A DNA stretch of 64,000 nucleotides from Himantopus leucocephalus (GCA_003993805.1 RSEF01000003.1:86293099-86357098); one strand, 5' to 3'; positions 10,792 to 22,469 are shown, numbered from the stretch's first letter. Made by a program: numbers and translations. Notes: generated by a model from the sequence alone, not told the origin.

Positions 10792-11690
10792 TTTGTCTGT
10801 TTTTCTTTTTTTTTTTATCCATTGGAACTTGTGCTTAATTAGCAATCTGGAAAAATGCCGTTATGCCAGGAGTTAATACGTGACTACAATGAAAAATACA
10901 TTTGTCAGAGGTAGATACCCTGAACTGAAATATGTGGAGGAGGATACCTGTGTATTTAAAATATTACATCCCGTTGCCCCACCCCTGCATGCTGCTGGGG
11001 AGTAGTAAGGGCCACAGAAGACAGACTTGTCTGTCCCTTCCCTTTTAAAAGTGATTATAAATACTATTACAGTAAATTGCTTTCTAAGCTATACTTTAAT
11101 TTCATAAAAGTATCTAATGATTAATATTATTGCAATCATGTTATTATTTGCAAATGCTCTTTCATTATATTGCTTCCCCCTTGAATTGAGGTGAACTGAA
11201 TCTCAAGACCAGTGACAGCCTCTGCCTTATACCGTTTGCCCACAGATGATTTGGTTGCTGTGGGAAGGTGGGGGTGATGTTCCCGCAGCAGTGCGCTGTG
11301 CTGCGCTGCAGCTCCTGCATGCACAGTCACACCAGAGCTTGAGTCAAACGTGGCTAACGCAAGTGCTCTGAGGATGGGGGAGTTGGACTTCAGGCACAAT
11401 GTGACAATAACCTATGAAATACACTGGGTGGGGGCAGAATTCCTTCTGGGCCTGACCAGGCCACTGGCTGTCAAGAAGTGAGTCACCTCTAAGTCACTTC
11501 AGCTTCAGAAGTTAGACAAACTCAGGGGGGCGGGGGGGAACATTCAGCAGCAAGAGCATATCATTAAGAGGTAAGTTGCTAACAGAGGTAAAGAATAAGC
11601 AGAATAATATTCTGTTCAGTTCTGCTTAATCCTTGCTACTCTCAGGAAGGGCTGGGTATGTCCACACTAGCAAATGGTAAAGAAAGTAAC

Positions 11691-11696
11691 ATTAAA
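11691..11696 (+). terminator. Candidate DOP1A polyadenylation signal ATTAAA
   Basis: ATTAAA leads into a long A run that ends about 40 bp before the PGM3 stop at 11747-11749. If used, the DOP1A 3' UTR would be about 1.2 kb. The next + strand AATAAA, at 12281-12286, would carry DOP1A transcripts across the last PGM3 exon. Confidence 0.3.
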
Positions 11697-11746
11697 AAAA
11701 AAAAAAAAGTCAAGTTATGAACTTTTAACTGCAGTTGTACCATTCG

Positions 11747-11833
11747 TTATATAGGCTGGGGTGGTGCTCCTTTTCCACCAGCGAGGTGGTAAACAGCCAG
11801 GCTTACTTCATGGGCCAGGGCATCCGCGTTCTC
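11747..11833 (-). CDS. PGM3: PGM3 exon 13 (last, with stop)
   Basis: After the acceptor TTCCACAG it encodes [20 protein letters not shown] and ends PPQPI with TAA at 11747-11749 (28 residues). It aligns with the C-terminal helix and tail of PGM3. Confidence 0.95.
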   Translation of the reverse strand, partial: ENADALAHEVSLAVYHLAGGKGAPPQPI

Positions 11834-14800
11834 CTGTGGAATGTTTTAAAAGTTAAGTTACGCTGGTGTTGGCATGAGAAGTTTAGAGCAAACAGGTGAT
11901 GTTAAGGCAAGTGTTTTCCTGCAAATGCTGTGTTCCCTATATTGCTCTGTCATCCTGAGGTATCTTCTGTCACTGTGGTTGTGCTGGCAGGAAGAAGTGG
12001 GCAGGAGCATGTGAAAGGGGAAGAACAGGGCCACTGCTTTTGCTGTCAACTTTAAGTTCACGTGTGGACTAATTTTTAACAGCAGCCAGTTTATTTTTTT
12101 TTTTTTTATTTGACCTCTTATGACATCATGCAGTTTTGGGCTGCTTCGGTAACTTTCTTCTTAATGGTGAGTTCTCAGCAGGCTGATTTTTCTTTTCAAA
12201 ATCATCTAGTGTCAAACCTGCCTTTATAAACATTTAACTTTTAAAGATAAACATTGAGAATATTAAACATCACTTTTATAAATAAAAGAAAATCCAAAGA
12301 GACTTTGTGATCACTAAGTTTTTTTTCCAAAGTTAGCACCTGTTAAGTGTGACTAAATGAAGAGTATGTAAAAACACTTCTCCCTCCATCACCCAATGCA
12401 AAGCAGAAGATGGTTTAACATAAAGAAATCCACTTCATAAACAAGTTGTCTAAGCTCTGACCTGTGTGTCTGCTTCAGCGTATATTCTAACTACATCTTC
12501 TGTTCCTGATGGACGGACAAACGCTCGTGACAATCTGTACTTCTTTACAAGCGCATCAATTTTTTCCTGTAGTCCCGGAGGTGTAACTGCACGCCTTTCT
12601 GCATCCGTTGTGTCAATAACTCGCCTGTCTGCAACCTGCAGCATCAGAAACAGCCAATTTATTTGTGTGCTGGAGCTGTATGATGAGAGCAGGATGAAAA
12701 AGGTCACGGGTAAGACAGAACGTCAGGTTTTGATGTGTTGCGCTGCCTGAAGAAGAGCTCAATTTGGGAGTTCCCTGCTTACATCCAACACTCAGCTACT
12801 GCTCAGTGTGTATGAACCAAGTCCTGGTAGGACTCAGCTGCTTGGGTTGGACAAAGAAGTGCTCAGAACTGACCCTCTTTGGTCAGCCTTCAAACTGAAG
12901 CTGCAGCTTCTCTCAGTAGATCAGAAAGCCTCAACTCTCTCCTCTGGTTAATTTAGAGTCCAGAGCTCCTGTCCTGTGTCAAATAGACTGCTACCACGTG
13001 GGAGTTTGTTCTGCCTAAGGTCTTTGTCTGAATATTGGCAGAGATAAAGAAGAGCTTGAACATTCAAGTTATACCAAGTGACACAGCAAGAAAAATCCAG
13101 TGGCCCAGCAGGCAGGGGCCTTGGAAAAACAGGATTTTTCTACTTTGAAAGTTAAGAAGTAAATTCTAAGTTAAAATTTGAACAGTTTTGGTCAGGTGTT
13201 TCCATTTTACATAGTTGGCTATTATTACATAACTTGTATATGTCATTTTTATTTTAGTCGAGTGAAATTCTGGTCCCTCCTCGGGGTTGTTTGTTTGGCC
13301 TACTTCTGCCCTTTAATAGGCTGTTTCAGCTTTAAAATAAAGCTTATCTAAATACACAGGCAAGAGATGCTCACAGCAGGGGCCCAAGAGGCTGCTGTAA
13401 CCTGAGCCGGCGTGGCGTGTAACTCACCTGAACTTTGAGCAGCCGATTGGGAAGGTCAGTGTAGACAGCATCCCACTGCTGCACTGTCAGACCTTTCAAA
13501 GCCAGGATTGCTTCAATCACCAACATGTCTGAGATGGCGTCGCCGACGGTCTGTTAACAGGAAGGGAAGAAACACCGGAGCAGTCAACAGCGAAGAAATG
13601 AAGGTGTGATTTGATCAGTAAGCTTCCAGCTGAAGAGAGTGAAATTGCAGCCAGGCTGACTTGCCTCAGTCTGGGCAGCTGAGGGTGGGTGGCTGGTTGG
13701 TTTGTTTGGGGGGTGTTTATCTTCTTACCACACTGAGCCTGTGGTAAGGAGAACGGCAGCATATTTGTACAGCTCTGCCAAGGGCAAATGCTAGTCCTCG
13801 CCTCTCCTAAGGAGGACTGGCACCTCACAAAGCTGCTTAAAGCTGGGCCGTGAAGGACCATTTGGTGCTACCCCAGAGGAATAACATCTGTGCTAAGACA
13901 GGGAGCCTGAGGGCTGTGTGGACGTGGGTACTGAACACCCCCATCCTCCCGTACTGCATAAGGTAGTGGAAAAACATCAGATGAAAGATTACTTGCTGTT
14001 GAATCATAAACAAGTCACATCCTATCAATAGGTTCCCATGGTATCCCACTCCCTCTTTGGGTCCTGAAGCCAGAAGACTGTGCCAGATAAAAGCATTCTG
14101 CATCCACCTGTGAGAAAGTATTACATCTTTCTAAAGACGACTGTTCCTGCCCTCTTCTTCTTGGCCCCTTCTGTCATGGCACCCTACGTCCTGCTCCAGC
14201 AGTCCCTGGCAGTAGCCTGACAGGTACTCGCAAACAGGGTTAATCCCATGACTGTCAACATAGTGATTTGTTTCTCTCAGTTTTTACCTGATTAATCAGG
14301 TCAATCATGTTTTCAAGCACCTTCGCCGCTTCTCTTTTTTCATCATCTTTCTCCTCTTTTGCCAGTTCTCTTATTTTAGTTTCAGCAGTTTTACTAAATA
14401 ATACCTAAAATAAAAACACGAGAGCTTGTCAAGATCAGCCCAGATCACGATACGTGCTGCAACAAGGAAAAAACTTTTACCATTTAAGCCCAAATAATCA
14501 TCATTAATGTTTGCTACTGTGAATTCCCATTCCCACATAAAACACAGAGGAGCTGGTGGCAATGCTACGATAAAGACAGAAGGCGGAAACAAGTCTGTTC
14601 TCAAACAAGGAGAGAAAAGTCGTATTTATAAATGTAAGCAGAAAATGAAAGACCACCTTCTCCAGCTAATCCAAATAAAATTTTGTATATATTGGCTGAT
14701 CTTATGCATTACATGCTTATACTTACTGTACCGTGTCCGTTTGCCTCAAAATAAACACCAACGTCAAATTCCTGGGCCTTGTGATGCAAGTGTTTCACTC

Positions 14801-17800
14801 CTGTTTTGACACAGTGCACAGGTACCTGCAGCCCAAGGATACGTGGGGAATGTAAACCGTGTTATAGACTCTTCTCCATAGACGGGAACTGCAGGTGAAG
14901 TGCCAGGATCTGAGCACCAACCCGGGTAGCCTGTTACAAACTAACCTCTGCTTCACAACTACGGACTCCCCAGAGCTAAAATTATCCACTATTTCCGTAG
15001 ACCAAATTAAAAAGAAAATTTCATTTATTCAAGTGGAAATAAAGGCTGATTTTTCTTTTTTTAAATAAATAAACAAAACTCCAAACCAACAAAACCCAAT
15101 TCGTTTTATGGTTTCAGGGAACATACCAGATTTTTATCCAAACTGAAATAATACCTTAGCTCAGTTTCCATAGTGAACAATGTTTAGCCTGTTACAGAAA
15201 ATGAAACAGCCAGTGTCAAAGTATCAAGGAGCCTTTACCGACTCACTTCGTTGCAAAGCCATAAAGTCCTCAACTTGTTCCAGAACCAACAAGGGATTCT
15301 GTTTAGCTTTTGCCAAGCTTTTTTTTAAACTAGTAAAAGCTGACTAGAACTTTTTCAGCTTTGCTCACTTGCCTTTCCTTTACCACCAAGAATTTAGTTG
15401 CTACTGCAGGTTTGAAAGTCATTTATTTTAGCCCAGTTTAAGTTTTCCTAACAATCATATTACAGTAGCATTTATTTTAAAAGTAAACAAATTTGCAGTA
15501 AACAACATTTGCAGAAAATGACCAGGAAAAAAAAATGGAGAATACCTTCAGTGTTTCCTCAAGGTAGCGTGTCGAACTCCCATTGGCATATGCTGTTTGT
15601 ACCACCGCCATCTTTAAGGTCTGTCCCACCTGAGCAAACCAAGAAGCAAAGTGCTTTACTGTCCGATAGGCACACAGCCAGATGAGTAGGATAAATGGAA
15701 GGATAACCAGAATTATTAAACATCCATTCTCCTACAGATTCTTAAAACTCCTGGGCATCAGAGGAAGGCACCAGCTCACAGAGAACTTATCCATAAGTTT
15801 AAAACAACACAAATTCCGTTCAAGTCTTTGTGTATCATGTTTTTTGTGGCTGGCTTGAAGCAGCCCTCCAAGCTTAGGCTTTCCGAACCCCTTTTTCAGA
15901 TGCAGCAAGCTCAGTGCGCTGCCCAGACACATGGCATTACGTGAGGCCATATACACAAGCAGTAAAGCCAAAGCTCCCAGCGCAAAGCAAGCAAAGGCTG
16001 GTGGCAAGCACAAGTTCTCCTCGCTGGCCAGCTTCTCTGCCACAGCCACCGGACAGAGGTGGTCTCTAAGAAGACAAAGCCAGGATCCCTTGTCTAGGTT
16101 TAGTACCATAGACAACAAGTCTAACAGGACTTCTGAAAAATAAAAGCTTTTCTCTCTATCCCCCGTGGGGAGAGGACGCGATGCGGCAGGCAGTGGTTTT
16201 GGAATGATGACATACAAACCCCTTCACTGCCACAACCAAGTTCTCATGCAAATGGAATGCCCAACCTTCATAAAGCTTGGCAGAAATGCTGAGGGAAGTA
16301 CTAAACCCAAAATTAATGGAATATTAATGAAAGTTACCGAAACAAAGAGAACGGAACATCAATACTTTGTATACTGAAACTGGAAAAGTTCTCTCCCACT
16401 AAGAAAAGGCTCCAGGTTAAAATGTCAGTGGTCAGATTTTTATTTGGAGTGTGGAAGTCAAACCCTTGTAAAAACAACATTTTGGCCACAGCAGTGAGGT
16501 ACAGGACTGGTCTCTTTTTAAACTGGGTTCACTTTAGGTAGATGTAGAGAGACCACATACGTGCAAACTAACACTATATCCTTAGACTATTTTACACTTT
16601 CCAAACTGAAGTGTCAGCATTCATTTCATACGTTAGAGTTACCTTGGCAAGAAGTTCTTTAAGGAAGATACTAATTAAAGTTGCTATTTTATCTCCATCG
16701 ATTAAGTGAAAATAGCCAGTTGCGTCCTTATAGTAATAAACAATTCTATCTGCATCGCCGTCAAATGAGCAGCATCTCTCATTGGGCTTCATGTCTAGCC
16801 CTAGTGGACATAGAGTTACAAATGCAAGTTAGAGAGACAAAAAAACACAAAATGTTTAAATTAGTCCCAGCGTGGATCTCAGCCAGAAATTAGCTCTGTG
16901 CAGACACACACACAAAACTAACGCTCTGAAACAGACATTGCTTTTACTAAAAGAACTTGCAACAGGAAAGCTGTATTGAATGGCAACTGAGAGGTGCATA
17001 TTCAGATCAAAGATATAAATACTGATATCAAAAATGCAGGTTCTCTAAGCATTTATTATGCTACACCTTCCCTCCAGATGTGTATGAAAATCAGTCCTAG
17101 AACCACTGTGTGTAGTCACATCTCTAAATTTTGGAAATAAGCGCTGAATGTCAATTATGGCACAAGGTGAAAAACCTTGCGGCAGAAGAACACCCGCGCC
17201 TTTTCTCATGCACTTGGCCACCCCAGATCATACCGAGTTGCACACATCACCCACAGACCAAGGCGAATCGCTTTCCCCTGCAGAGTGGGCCAGTGTTTGC
17301 GGAGTGACACCCGGGGGGCTGCCCGACACCTGGGCAGGAGCCCGAAGCGGCGAGTGGCAGCTGTCTGACCTCGGTTGGACACGGGGCCACGGCATGCTGC
17401 GCACCCCTGGGCACGGAGGCGAACCACACTCAGGCAGAGGAGGGCTCCAGAGCCATGTCACCTGCATTTCCCGGCACGTGGCAGCTCCACTGTGCACTCT
17501 TGGTGTACCACTACTATGTACTTCACCCTCCAAGACACATGGGAATGAACTATTTTTCCTTTGCATCAAAAATGCTTTGCTTCAGCAAATATTTCAGGCC
17601 TGTTTTATTTTATTCAGTTCCCACTTGACAGACCTGCACATCCCCTTCACTTCCTTTCGCACGAGACACACTTTCCTCACGCAAGACAAGTGTGTCCCCA
17701 TGCCAGCAAAGCCACCACTGAAGTGCAATTACAAGATGAGGTGACACATAAATCCTACCACTGAAAAAACAGCCCCACTCCAAAGCAACCATCACCAGGA

Positions 17801-20800
17801 TTTCTCAGAACTGTACAAAAAACATACAAGTGGATCTGCTGGCTATAAAATACCTCACGTTTAGTTTGCATGATACTCAATTTATACAACAATGTATATA
17901 ATATGTTCACAAAAATGAACTGTGCTTTTATTAAGGTACATCTTGCTTTTCTTTAAGATGCTGGCCACATTAACCTCAGAGTCCATTGCTCTGAACTTAC
18001 TAATTAAACTGCATCTGGCCATTCCCTAGGCTGATTTCAGAGTCTGTCAGGAACCCAGCAGGGAGCTCCAAAAGACAGGCCCCATCCTGTAACCCCTTCT
18101 CGGAAAAAAAGCACTTTAGTACACAAGAAGACAGGGAAACTGGCCCATGTTGCTGACACCTTGTCCTTCAGAGCACAGAAAATCACACCCCCAAACTTGC
18201 CTGTTTCTTCTCCCGCATGCCTGCAGCGATACAGGACAATACATCCCACTGCCGCTGAGGTCCTCAAGCTAAAGCATGAGGTAATTAGGCACCTGCAATG
18301 TTTAAGAGGTTGAGACTCCCTATGACTTTAAACAGGAACCTGTTACTGTTTAACACTTCAGAGAAATCAGATCATTTATTTCAGTGAGTGATTAGGAAAC
18401 TACATTTTCTTTTCAGAGCACATCCCCACGTGGAAACGACCAAGGGGTCTCCCCTCAGCCTCAGTTAAAGCCGGAATCCAGAGATGATGGCAGGGACTGC
18501 TGCTGTGCTGCTCCACTTTCTCCATTTCTCCAGCACGCAAGCAGCGTGGCAAGGGGGAAACATCACCTTACCTTGGTGTTCAGATTTGGCTAGCAGTTGC
18601 AGTGAGGGTGCAGTTGTCAAATGGAGAACCCGGTTTAGCCTCAAATAACCTAATACCCAAACTAGCCTGCTCTCCCACTTCAGGGATTTTCTTTTATGCA
18701 CTTTGCAGGAAATGGGTTGAAATCGTTTCCTCACTGGTTCATGTCAATCGGTCAGTCTGCTGGCACCAAGCTGGTAATTATCCCAGCTCTTCCTCAGGAA
18801 CCCGGAAAAGTGCCTGCATATCCCAGCCCACAATGTAAATGTTTCTTGATAACACAAAGGGAAGCAAAGTAAATAACAGTAAGCCAGTCCTGACTGATCT
18901 TTGGACTCCACCAGCTTAACATTCAGGCCGGATTGTCAAACATATTTCAGCTAGTCAGAGACATACTGTACTCCTCCAAACAATTTAGACCAACATAAAC
19001 TAGGGATGTGCCAAACCCAGCCCTACAATTCTCTCTTTCCATTGCACAAACAGAACCATTCATGCAGTCACTTAGTAAGAAACAGGGAGCTCAGCTTGTC
19101 TGAAGATGATATGCCCCTGCTCGACCCTGCGCTTTCAGATCTGAAGAGGAGGTAAAATGACATAAAATTACTGACCACATACCTCTAGGTGGTTTCTGGT
19201 GAACTTTCACAAAATCTGCACCACATAAGTGATTGAGTTTCTCCTTTGTTCCATCATTATATAGGTGAATTAGCACCTCCTTTGGAAAGTAGGGCTCCAT
19301 TTCTGATAGTTTCAGGGCTCCTATTCCATTGGCACAGTCAATCTTCACGTGCCTCTGACTCTCTCCAGAGCTGGGAGACTTAGCACAAAGGAAGAAGAGG
19401 CAAAGTGAACTCATACCCTAGTGAAACAACACCTAGAGGCGTGTTGACTTCAAAACTTCAGGCCCAAATGGGCTAACAAATGCAACATATTCATTTTGTA
19501 CATTTGCATGAAGACGACAACAGCCAGCATTCACCTGTTTTATCAGTTCTGTAAAAGCTTTGGATAGTTTTTCATAATAACCTTCCAGTGTTGCCTTCCC
19601 GTACTGCCCTTGGGTGTTCTGACAGCAGACCATGTAATGTAGCTGTGGTGTTGTCACCAGACCATAATCTAGCACAAAATGAAAGGCACAATATTCAGAA
19701 ATAGAATACTAAGTTGATTCCTCCTTAAAAGGTGTACAGTATTTGCTATTCTACAATAAATAGACAAATCCAGTGCAGAAAACCCATATGAAATTTTTCA
19801 AGTTCTGTTATGAAAAGATGAACCCCCAGCCTTGCATTAAAGCCATACAACTACCCTGAAAGAAGATTGTTACAAGCAAAAATAGAAAAGGTGTCTGGGC
19901 TACTGCTTTAGGTCTACGTAACAGAGTCACACTTACATAAAAACTTGAAATCAGACTAGAATTGCAAAAATTTAACATACCATGGTACTGACCACCTAGA
20001 ACGGAGATGCCATCTATTACTGACTGTGAAAGTTTCTCGCTGCTTGGCCTGGAAAACAACAAATACAACCAACAACCTTTGAAGCAGACATTAATGTATG
20101 GACTTGGGAAGGAAACACATGTGGAAGATGACTCTACAAGCTTCCTGCCAGTAGACTTAGATTCAATATGAAGGAATCCATATATTTTTCTATCGCAGGT
20201 GCCTCCCAACAAAGACGTTTGCAAGCCATCACCCCAAAGCATTGCAGAGACAAGTAAACTGCTGAACACATGTGGATGTCACAGGGTACCCACAAAAAAA
20301 ATAAAATCCAAACCCACATTAAAGCATCCCATTCAGAAACAGTGCTAGGAAGTTCTCATAGCTATCAGGGAAGCTAATATAGGAACGGCATTGGAAAACT
20401 TTTGCTTATTGCTATAATTGTAAATTAACAGGTAGCAGACCAGGCATAAAAAAAAAGCATAATCTGGCTGTGGGGGCTAAACATCCAAAAACACCCATGA
20501 ACAAAGCGTTGGCACTTCCATAAAAGCAGCATACACCTACAGCATTTTGTAATTACCTGGTGTCTCTACCAATAAAAACTGAAGCATCTTTGCGCTGGTT
20601 CACTGCTGCTTTTTGGCAGATCTCAATTATTATTTTCTGTAATTCTCCGTCCTCTGCATTTGCTAGTTGTGTGGCATACTCTTCCCAGGAAGGGTGCAGC
20701 ATTTCTCCAAGAGGATCAACCAGCTTTACACCATTATCTTCCTTAGAAGAAAAAAGAACAAAAGATAGTAAGCCTAAAAGTGGGAAACTTAATAAAATCT

Positions 20801-21578
20801 CTTTGAAGACAGCCGACGCATGGTTCAATCACATTGCTTCTTTAAATGTGGAGCATTTCTGGGAAGCAATAGCTTAGCTGTTTATTTAAACCTTCAACAA
20901 GTCCAAAAAAGTAACGTAACCGGCATATTAAGTAAACGACTTTTTCCCCCTTACAATTTTGGCATAAAATTCATTTGACGTTAAAATGACATAAAGGGAT
21001 ATTTTAATAACCTCGAATGCTCCACAGCAGCAAAAGTCTAAATGCCTGATTTGTAATTGCTGCATCTCTTTATTTTTTAAACTTGCAGATTTTACTCAAA
21101 GGTTTAGCTCTTCTCAAGGGTACTCCTAGCTTGCCAGTGTTACAAATTTCCTACATCACAGCATTTCCACATGAGAGAAAATGACGCTTGTGTGTACAGG
21201 GAAAAGTAACTTCAAACATGCTGGAGATCATATTTACAGGGAGCAGGCCAAACACATGCTTTAAGTAGGTCCAAGTGCCTTCAGGATCTGGTCTCTCAGT
21301 ACCTTGAAGAGCTTTGATTCCACCAGGCTACTTTCCACCATCTACTTTCTTTTTAAAGAAAAGGTTGTTCTTACTTCAGGATTGTGAGATGCTGTAACCA
21401 TGATGCCAATAGTAGATACCACAGCTTTGGACCTGAGAACTGCCAGCAAGCCCATGCGGAACATGACGTGATCAAGCTGTTCGGCCTTGGTGCGAAATCC
21501 AGCGGTGCCATACTGAAGGGTAAGTCCAGCAGGTTTAGGATGCAAGGCCGAGTATTTTTTAAGGGCTTCGGAATCCAT
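11747..21578 (-). CDS. PGM3: Phosphoacetylglucosamine mutase (complete coding region, 12 coding exons)
   Basis: Twelve exons joined by GT-AG introns give 542 codons plus stop, the same length I recall for human PGM3. The enzyme interconverts GlcNAc-6-phosphate and GlcNAc-1-phosphate in the cytosol, the step before UDP-GlcNAc synthesis, so it feeds N- and O-glycosylation. It belongs to the alpha-D-phosphohexomutase superfamily. Visible signatures: the phosphoserine loop TASHNP with Ser64; the metal loop DGDADR (Asp276, 278, 280); the sugar-binding loop FEANG (about 369-373); and the phosphate-binding RPSGTED (about 497-503). The start ATG at 21578 lies two bases after the exon 2 acceptor, and the non-coding first exon lies at the CpG island. 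All catalytic motifs are intact. It is divergent from RWDD2A and convergent with DOP1A. Coding exons 8-12 all begin and end in phase 0. Confidence 0.97.
12462..12635 (-). CDS. PGM3: PGM3 exon 12
   Basis: 58 codons in phase 0 (residues 457-514). They carry [20 protein letters not shown] and the phosphate-binding loop [13 protein letters not shown] of domain 4. Acceptor GATGCTGCAG; donor CAG then GTCAGA. Confidence 0.96.
13428..13550 (-). CDS. PGM3: PGM3 exon 11
   Basis: 41 codons in phase 0 (residues 416-456), [20 protein letters not shown] through LPNRLLKVQ. The acceptor ends TTAACAG and the donor is GTGAGT. Confidence 0.96.
14288..14404 (-). CDS. PGM3: PGM3 exon 10
   Basis: 39 codons in phase 0 (residues 377-415), [20 protein letters not shown] through [11 protein letters not shown], a charged helical stretch less conserved than its neighbours. 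Acceptor TTATTTTAG; donor GTAAAA. Confidence 0.95.
14727..14825 (-). CDS. PGM3: PGM3 exon 9 (sugar-binding loop)
   Basis: 33 codons in phase 0 (residues 344-376). They encode [19 protein letters not shown] followed by EANGHGT, the loop that binds the sugar. Acceptor CTGCAG; donor GTAAGT. Confidence 0.96.
15546..15629 (-). CDS. PGM3: PGM3 exon 8 (84 bp)
   Basis: 28 codons in phase 0 (residues 316-343), [20 protein letters not shown] then RYLEETLK. The acceptor is TTTGCTCAG. The donor GTATTC is weaker than the others. Confidence 0.95.
16643..16800 (-). CDS. PGM3: PGM3 exon 7 (metal-binding loop)
   Basis: Encodes (G)[12 protein letters not shown], then the Mg-binding DGDADR (276-281), then the segment to FLKELLAK. 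I chose the acceptor CCACTAG (exon start 16800) because it restores residue-for-residue alignment with the family. A second AG six bases downstream (exon start 16794) would drop two codons and keep the frame. Donor GTAACT. Confidence 0.94.
19183..19378 (-). CDS. PGM3: PGM3 exon 6
   Basis: 196 bp, residues 198-262 plus the first base of 263. It encodes [20 protein letters not shown], then [11 protein letters not shown] and [18 protein letters not shown]. The acceptor ends TTGTGCTAAG and the donor is GTATGT. Confidence 0.95.
19535..19668 (-). CDS. PGM3: PGM3 exon 5
   Basis: 134 bp. It completes Asp153 and encodes [20 protein letters not shown] through FTELIKQ (to residue 197). Acceptor TTGTGCTAG; donor GTGAAT. 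Confidence 0.95.
19981..20048 (-). CDS. PGM3: PGM3 exon 4 (68 bp)
   Basis: A short exon encoding [20 protein letters not shown] then YH, with split codons at both ends (Arg130, Asp153). Acceptor TTGTTTTCCAG; donor GTATGT. Both neighbours fit in phase. Confidence 0.95.
20557..20741 (-). CDS. PGM3: PGM3 exon 3
   Basis: 185 bp starting [20 protein letters not shown] directly after the phosphoserine loop, ending FIGRDT plus two bases of Arg130. Acceptor TTTTTTCTTCTAAG; donor GTAATT. Confidence 0.96.
21375..21578 (-). CDS. PGM3: PGM3 exon 2 (start codon and phosphoserine loop)
   Basis: ATG at 21578-21576 begins [18 protein letters not shown]. The exon runs 68 codons to VTASHNPE, with catalytic Ser64. 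Its acceptor CCTTCTCTAG lies only two bases before the ATG. The donor is GTAAGA. Confidence 0.96.
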
Positions 21579-22256
21579 TTCTAGAGAAGGAAGTAACACA
21601 GATGCAAGTGACAGAAGTCAAGTCTTTATAACTACTTTCACATTTTGCACTTTTTGAAGTGTATGCAAAACTGAATTTTGAAGCCCACAGATATCTTAAA
21701 CCGTTCACATCGAATCCCTCGGTGGGACTGTGAGGGGGACCACGACCACAGCAATCCATGAAGGAGCCTCGACATTCCCAGTACAGCAGCAGATAAACTG
21801 AGCTCCAGGAAGGATGGAGTGATTTAGGTGAGGAGAGCCACGATTCCCAACGGGCTGCATCCGGGGTTGCCAACAAAGTTATTGCAAATTGCTGGCCATT
21901 TCTCACTGTAACACTGGCCACCCAGCGCACTCGTCCGCCACTCCATCTATCAACTTTTTGGGTTCAAAAGCAGCCTGCCCTCCCTCTTCAAGCCCTTGCA
22001 GCCACAGGCAGACCCCCAGCAGTGTCACCTGGATGTTTTACTCGGATGGCGGCTCTCAGCCGCTCTCTACCGACCCGCCCCACGCCTCGGGCAACCTGAG
22101 GCGCAGACAGCCGTTGGGCCGGGGAGGGCCAGCCAGCCGCAGGCACGCCACCGCGGCCGGCTCCGGAGGTCGCCTCCCTGCACGCCTGAGGGCCCACCCA
22201 GCACCACCACCCGGGCTCGCTCGCGAGGGACCGGAGCCCCACTCGGGACCACTCAC

Positions 22257-22340
22257 CGTCCACCCGCCGCCGCCACCGCGCTCCCCTTCCGGAGCCGGCG
22301 CGGCCACGCCCCCAACCCGCCCCCGCCTATTGGCCACGCC
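22257..22340 (-). other. PGM3: PGM3 non-coding first exon (5' end approximate)
   Basis: On the - strand GGACG is followed by the donor GTGAGT (22256-22251), inside the CpG island, about 0.7 kb upstream of coding exon 2. The transcription start is not determinable; the reversed CCAAT box near 22329 suggests it is close by. Confidence 0.5.
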
Positions 22341-22430
22341 CACTGTCAGTCAGAGCCGGGGGCGGGGTTGGGGCAGGGGCGGGGACGGGGGCGGAGACCT
22401 GGCCCCGCCCCCGGCCCCCAACCCCCGAGC

Positions 22431-22440
22431 GCGCATGCGC
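22431..22440. promoter_or_regulatory. NRF1-type palindrome GCGCATGCGC (first)
   Basis: A perfect ten-base palindrome matching the NRF1 core, in the middle of the divergent promoter, roughly equidistant from the two inferred first exons. Confidence 0.6.
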
Positions 22441-22469
22441 GCCCCCTTCCGCCCACCCGAGGCTCGCGC

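Larger units (their letters stand above)
10484..11746. other. Convergent 3' intergenic region, DOP1A / PGM3
   Basis: This 1.26-kb stretch lies between two opposing stop codons and must contain both 3' UTRs. On the + strand I find no AATAAA; the best hexamer is ATTAAA at 11691-11696, about 50 bp from the PGM3 stop. On the - strand an AATAAA lies at 10786-10791 and an ATTAAA at 11095-11100. The two UTRs therefore may overlap as natural antisense transcripts. Confidence 0.6.
11834..22256 (-). other. PGM3 introns: content
   Basis: All twelve introns are GT-AG and short to moderate (0.16-2.4 kb). The largest (16801-19182) has a GC-richer patch at 17160-17480 with a 198-codon + strand open frame. 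I saw no CR1, LTR or RNA gene in them. T-rich stretches (for example 12091-12107) and AT-rich sequence fill the rest. Confidence 0.65.

Noticed and set aside
16643..16794. Shorter version of PGM3 exon 7 as the main form
   Set aside because: The upstream acceptor (16800) restores exact residue alignment and the 542-codon total, so it was taken as primary; the shorter one is kept only as a possible variant.
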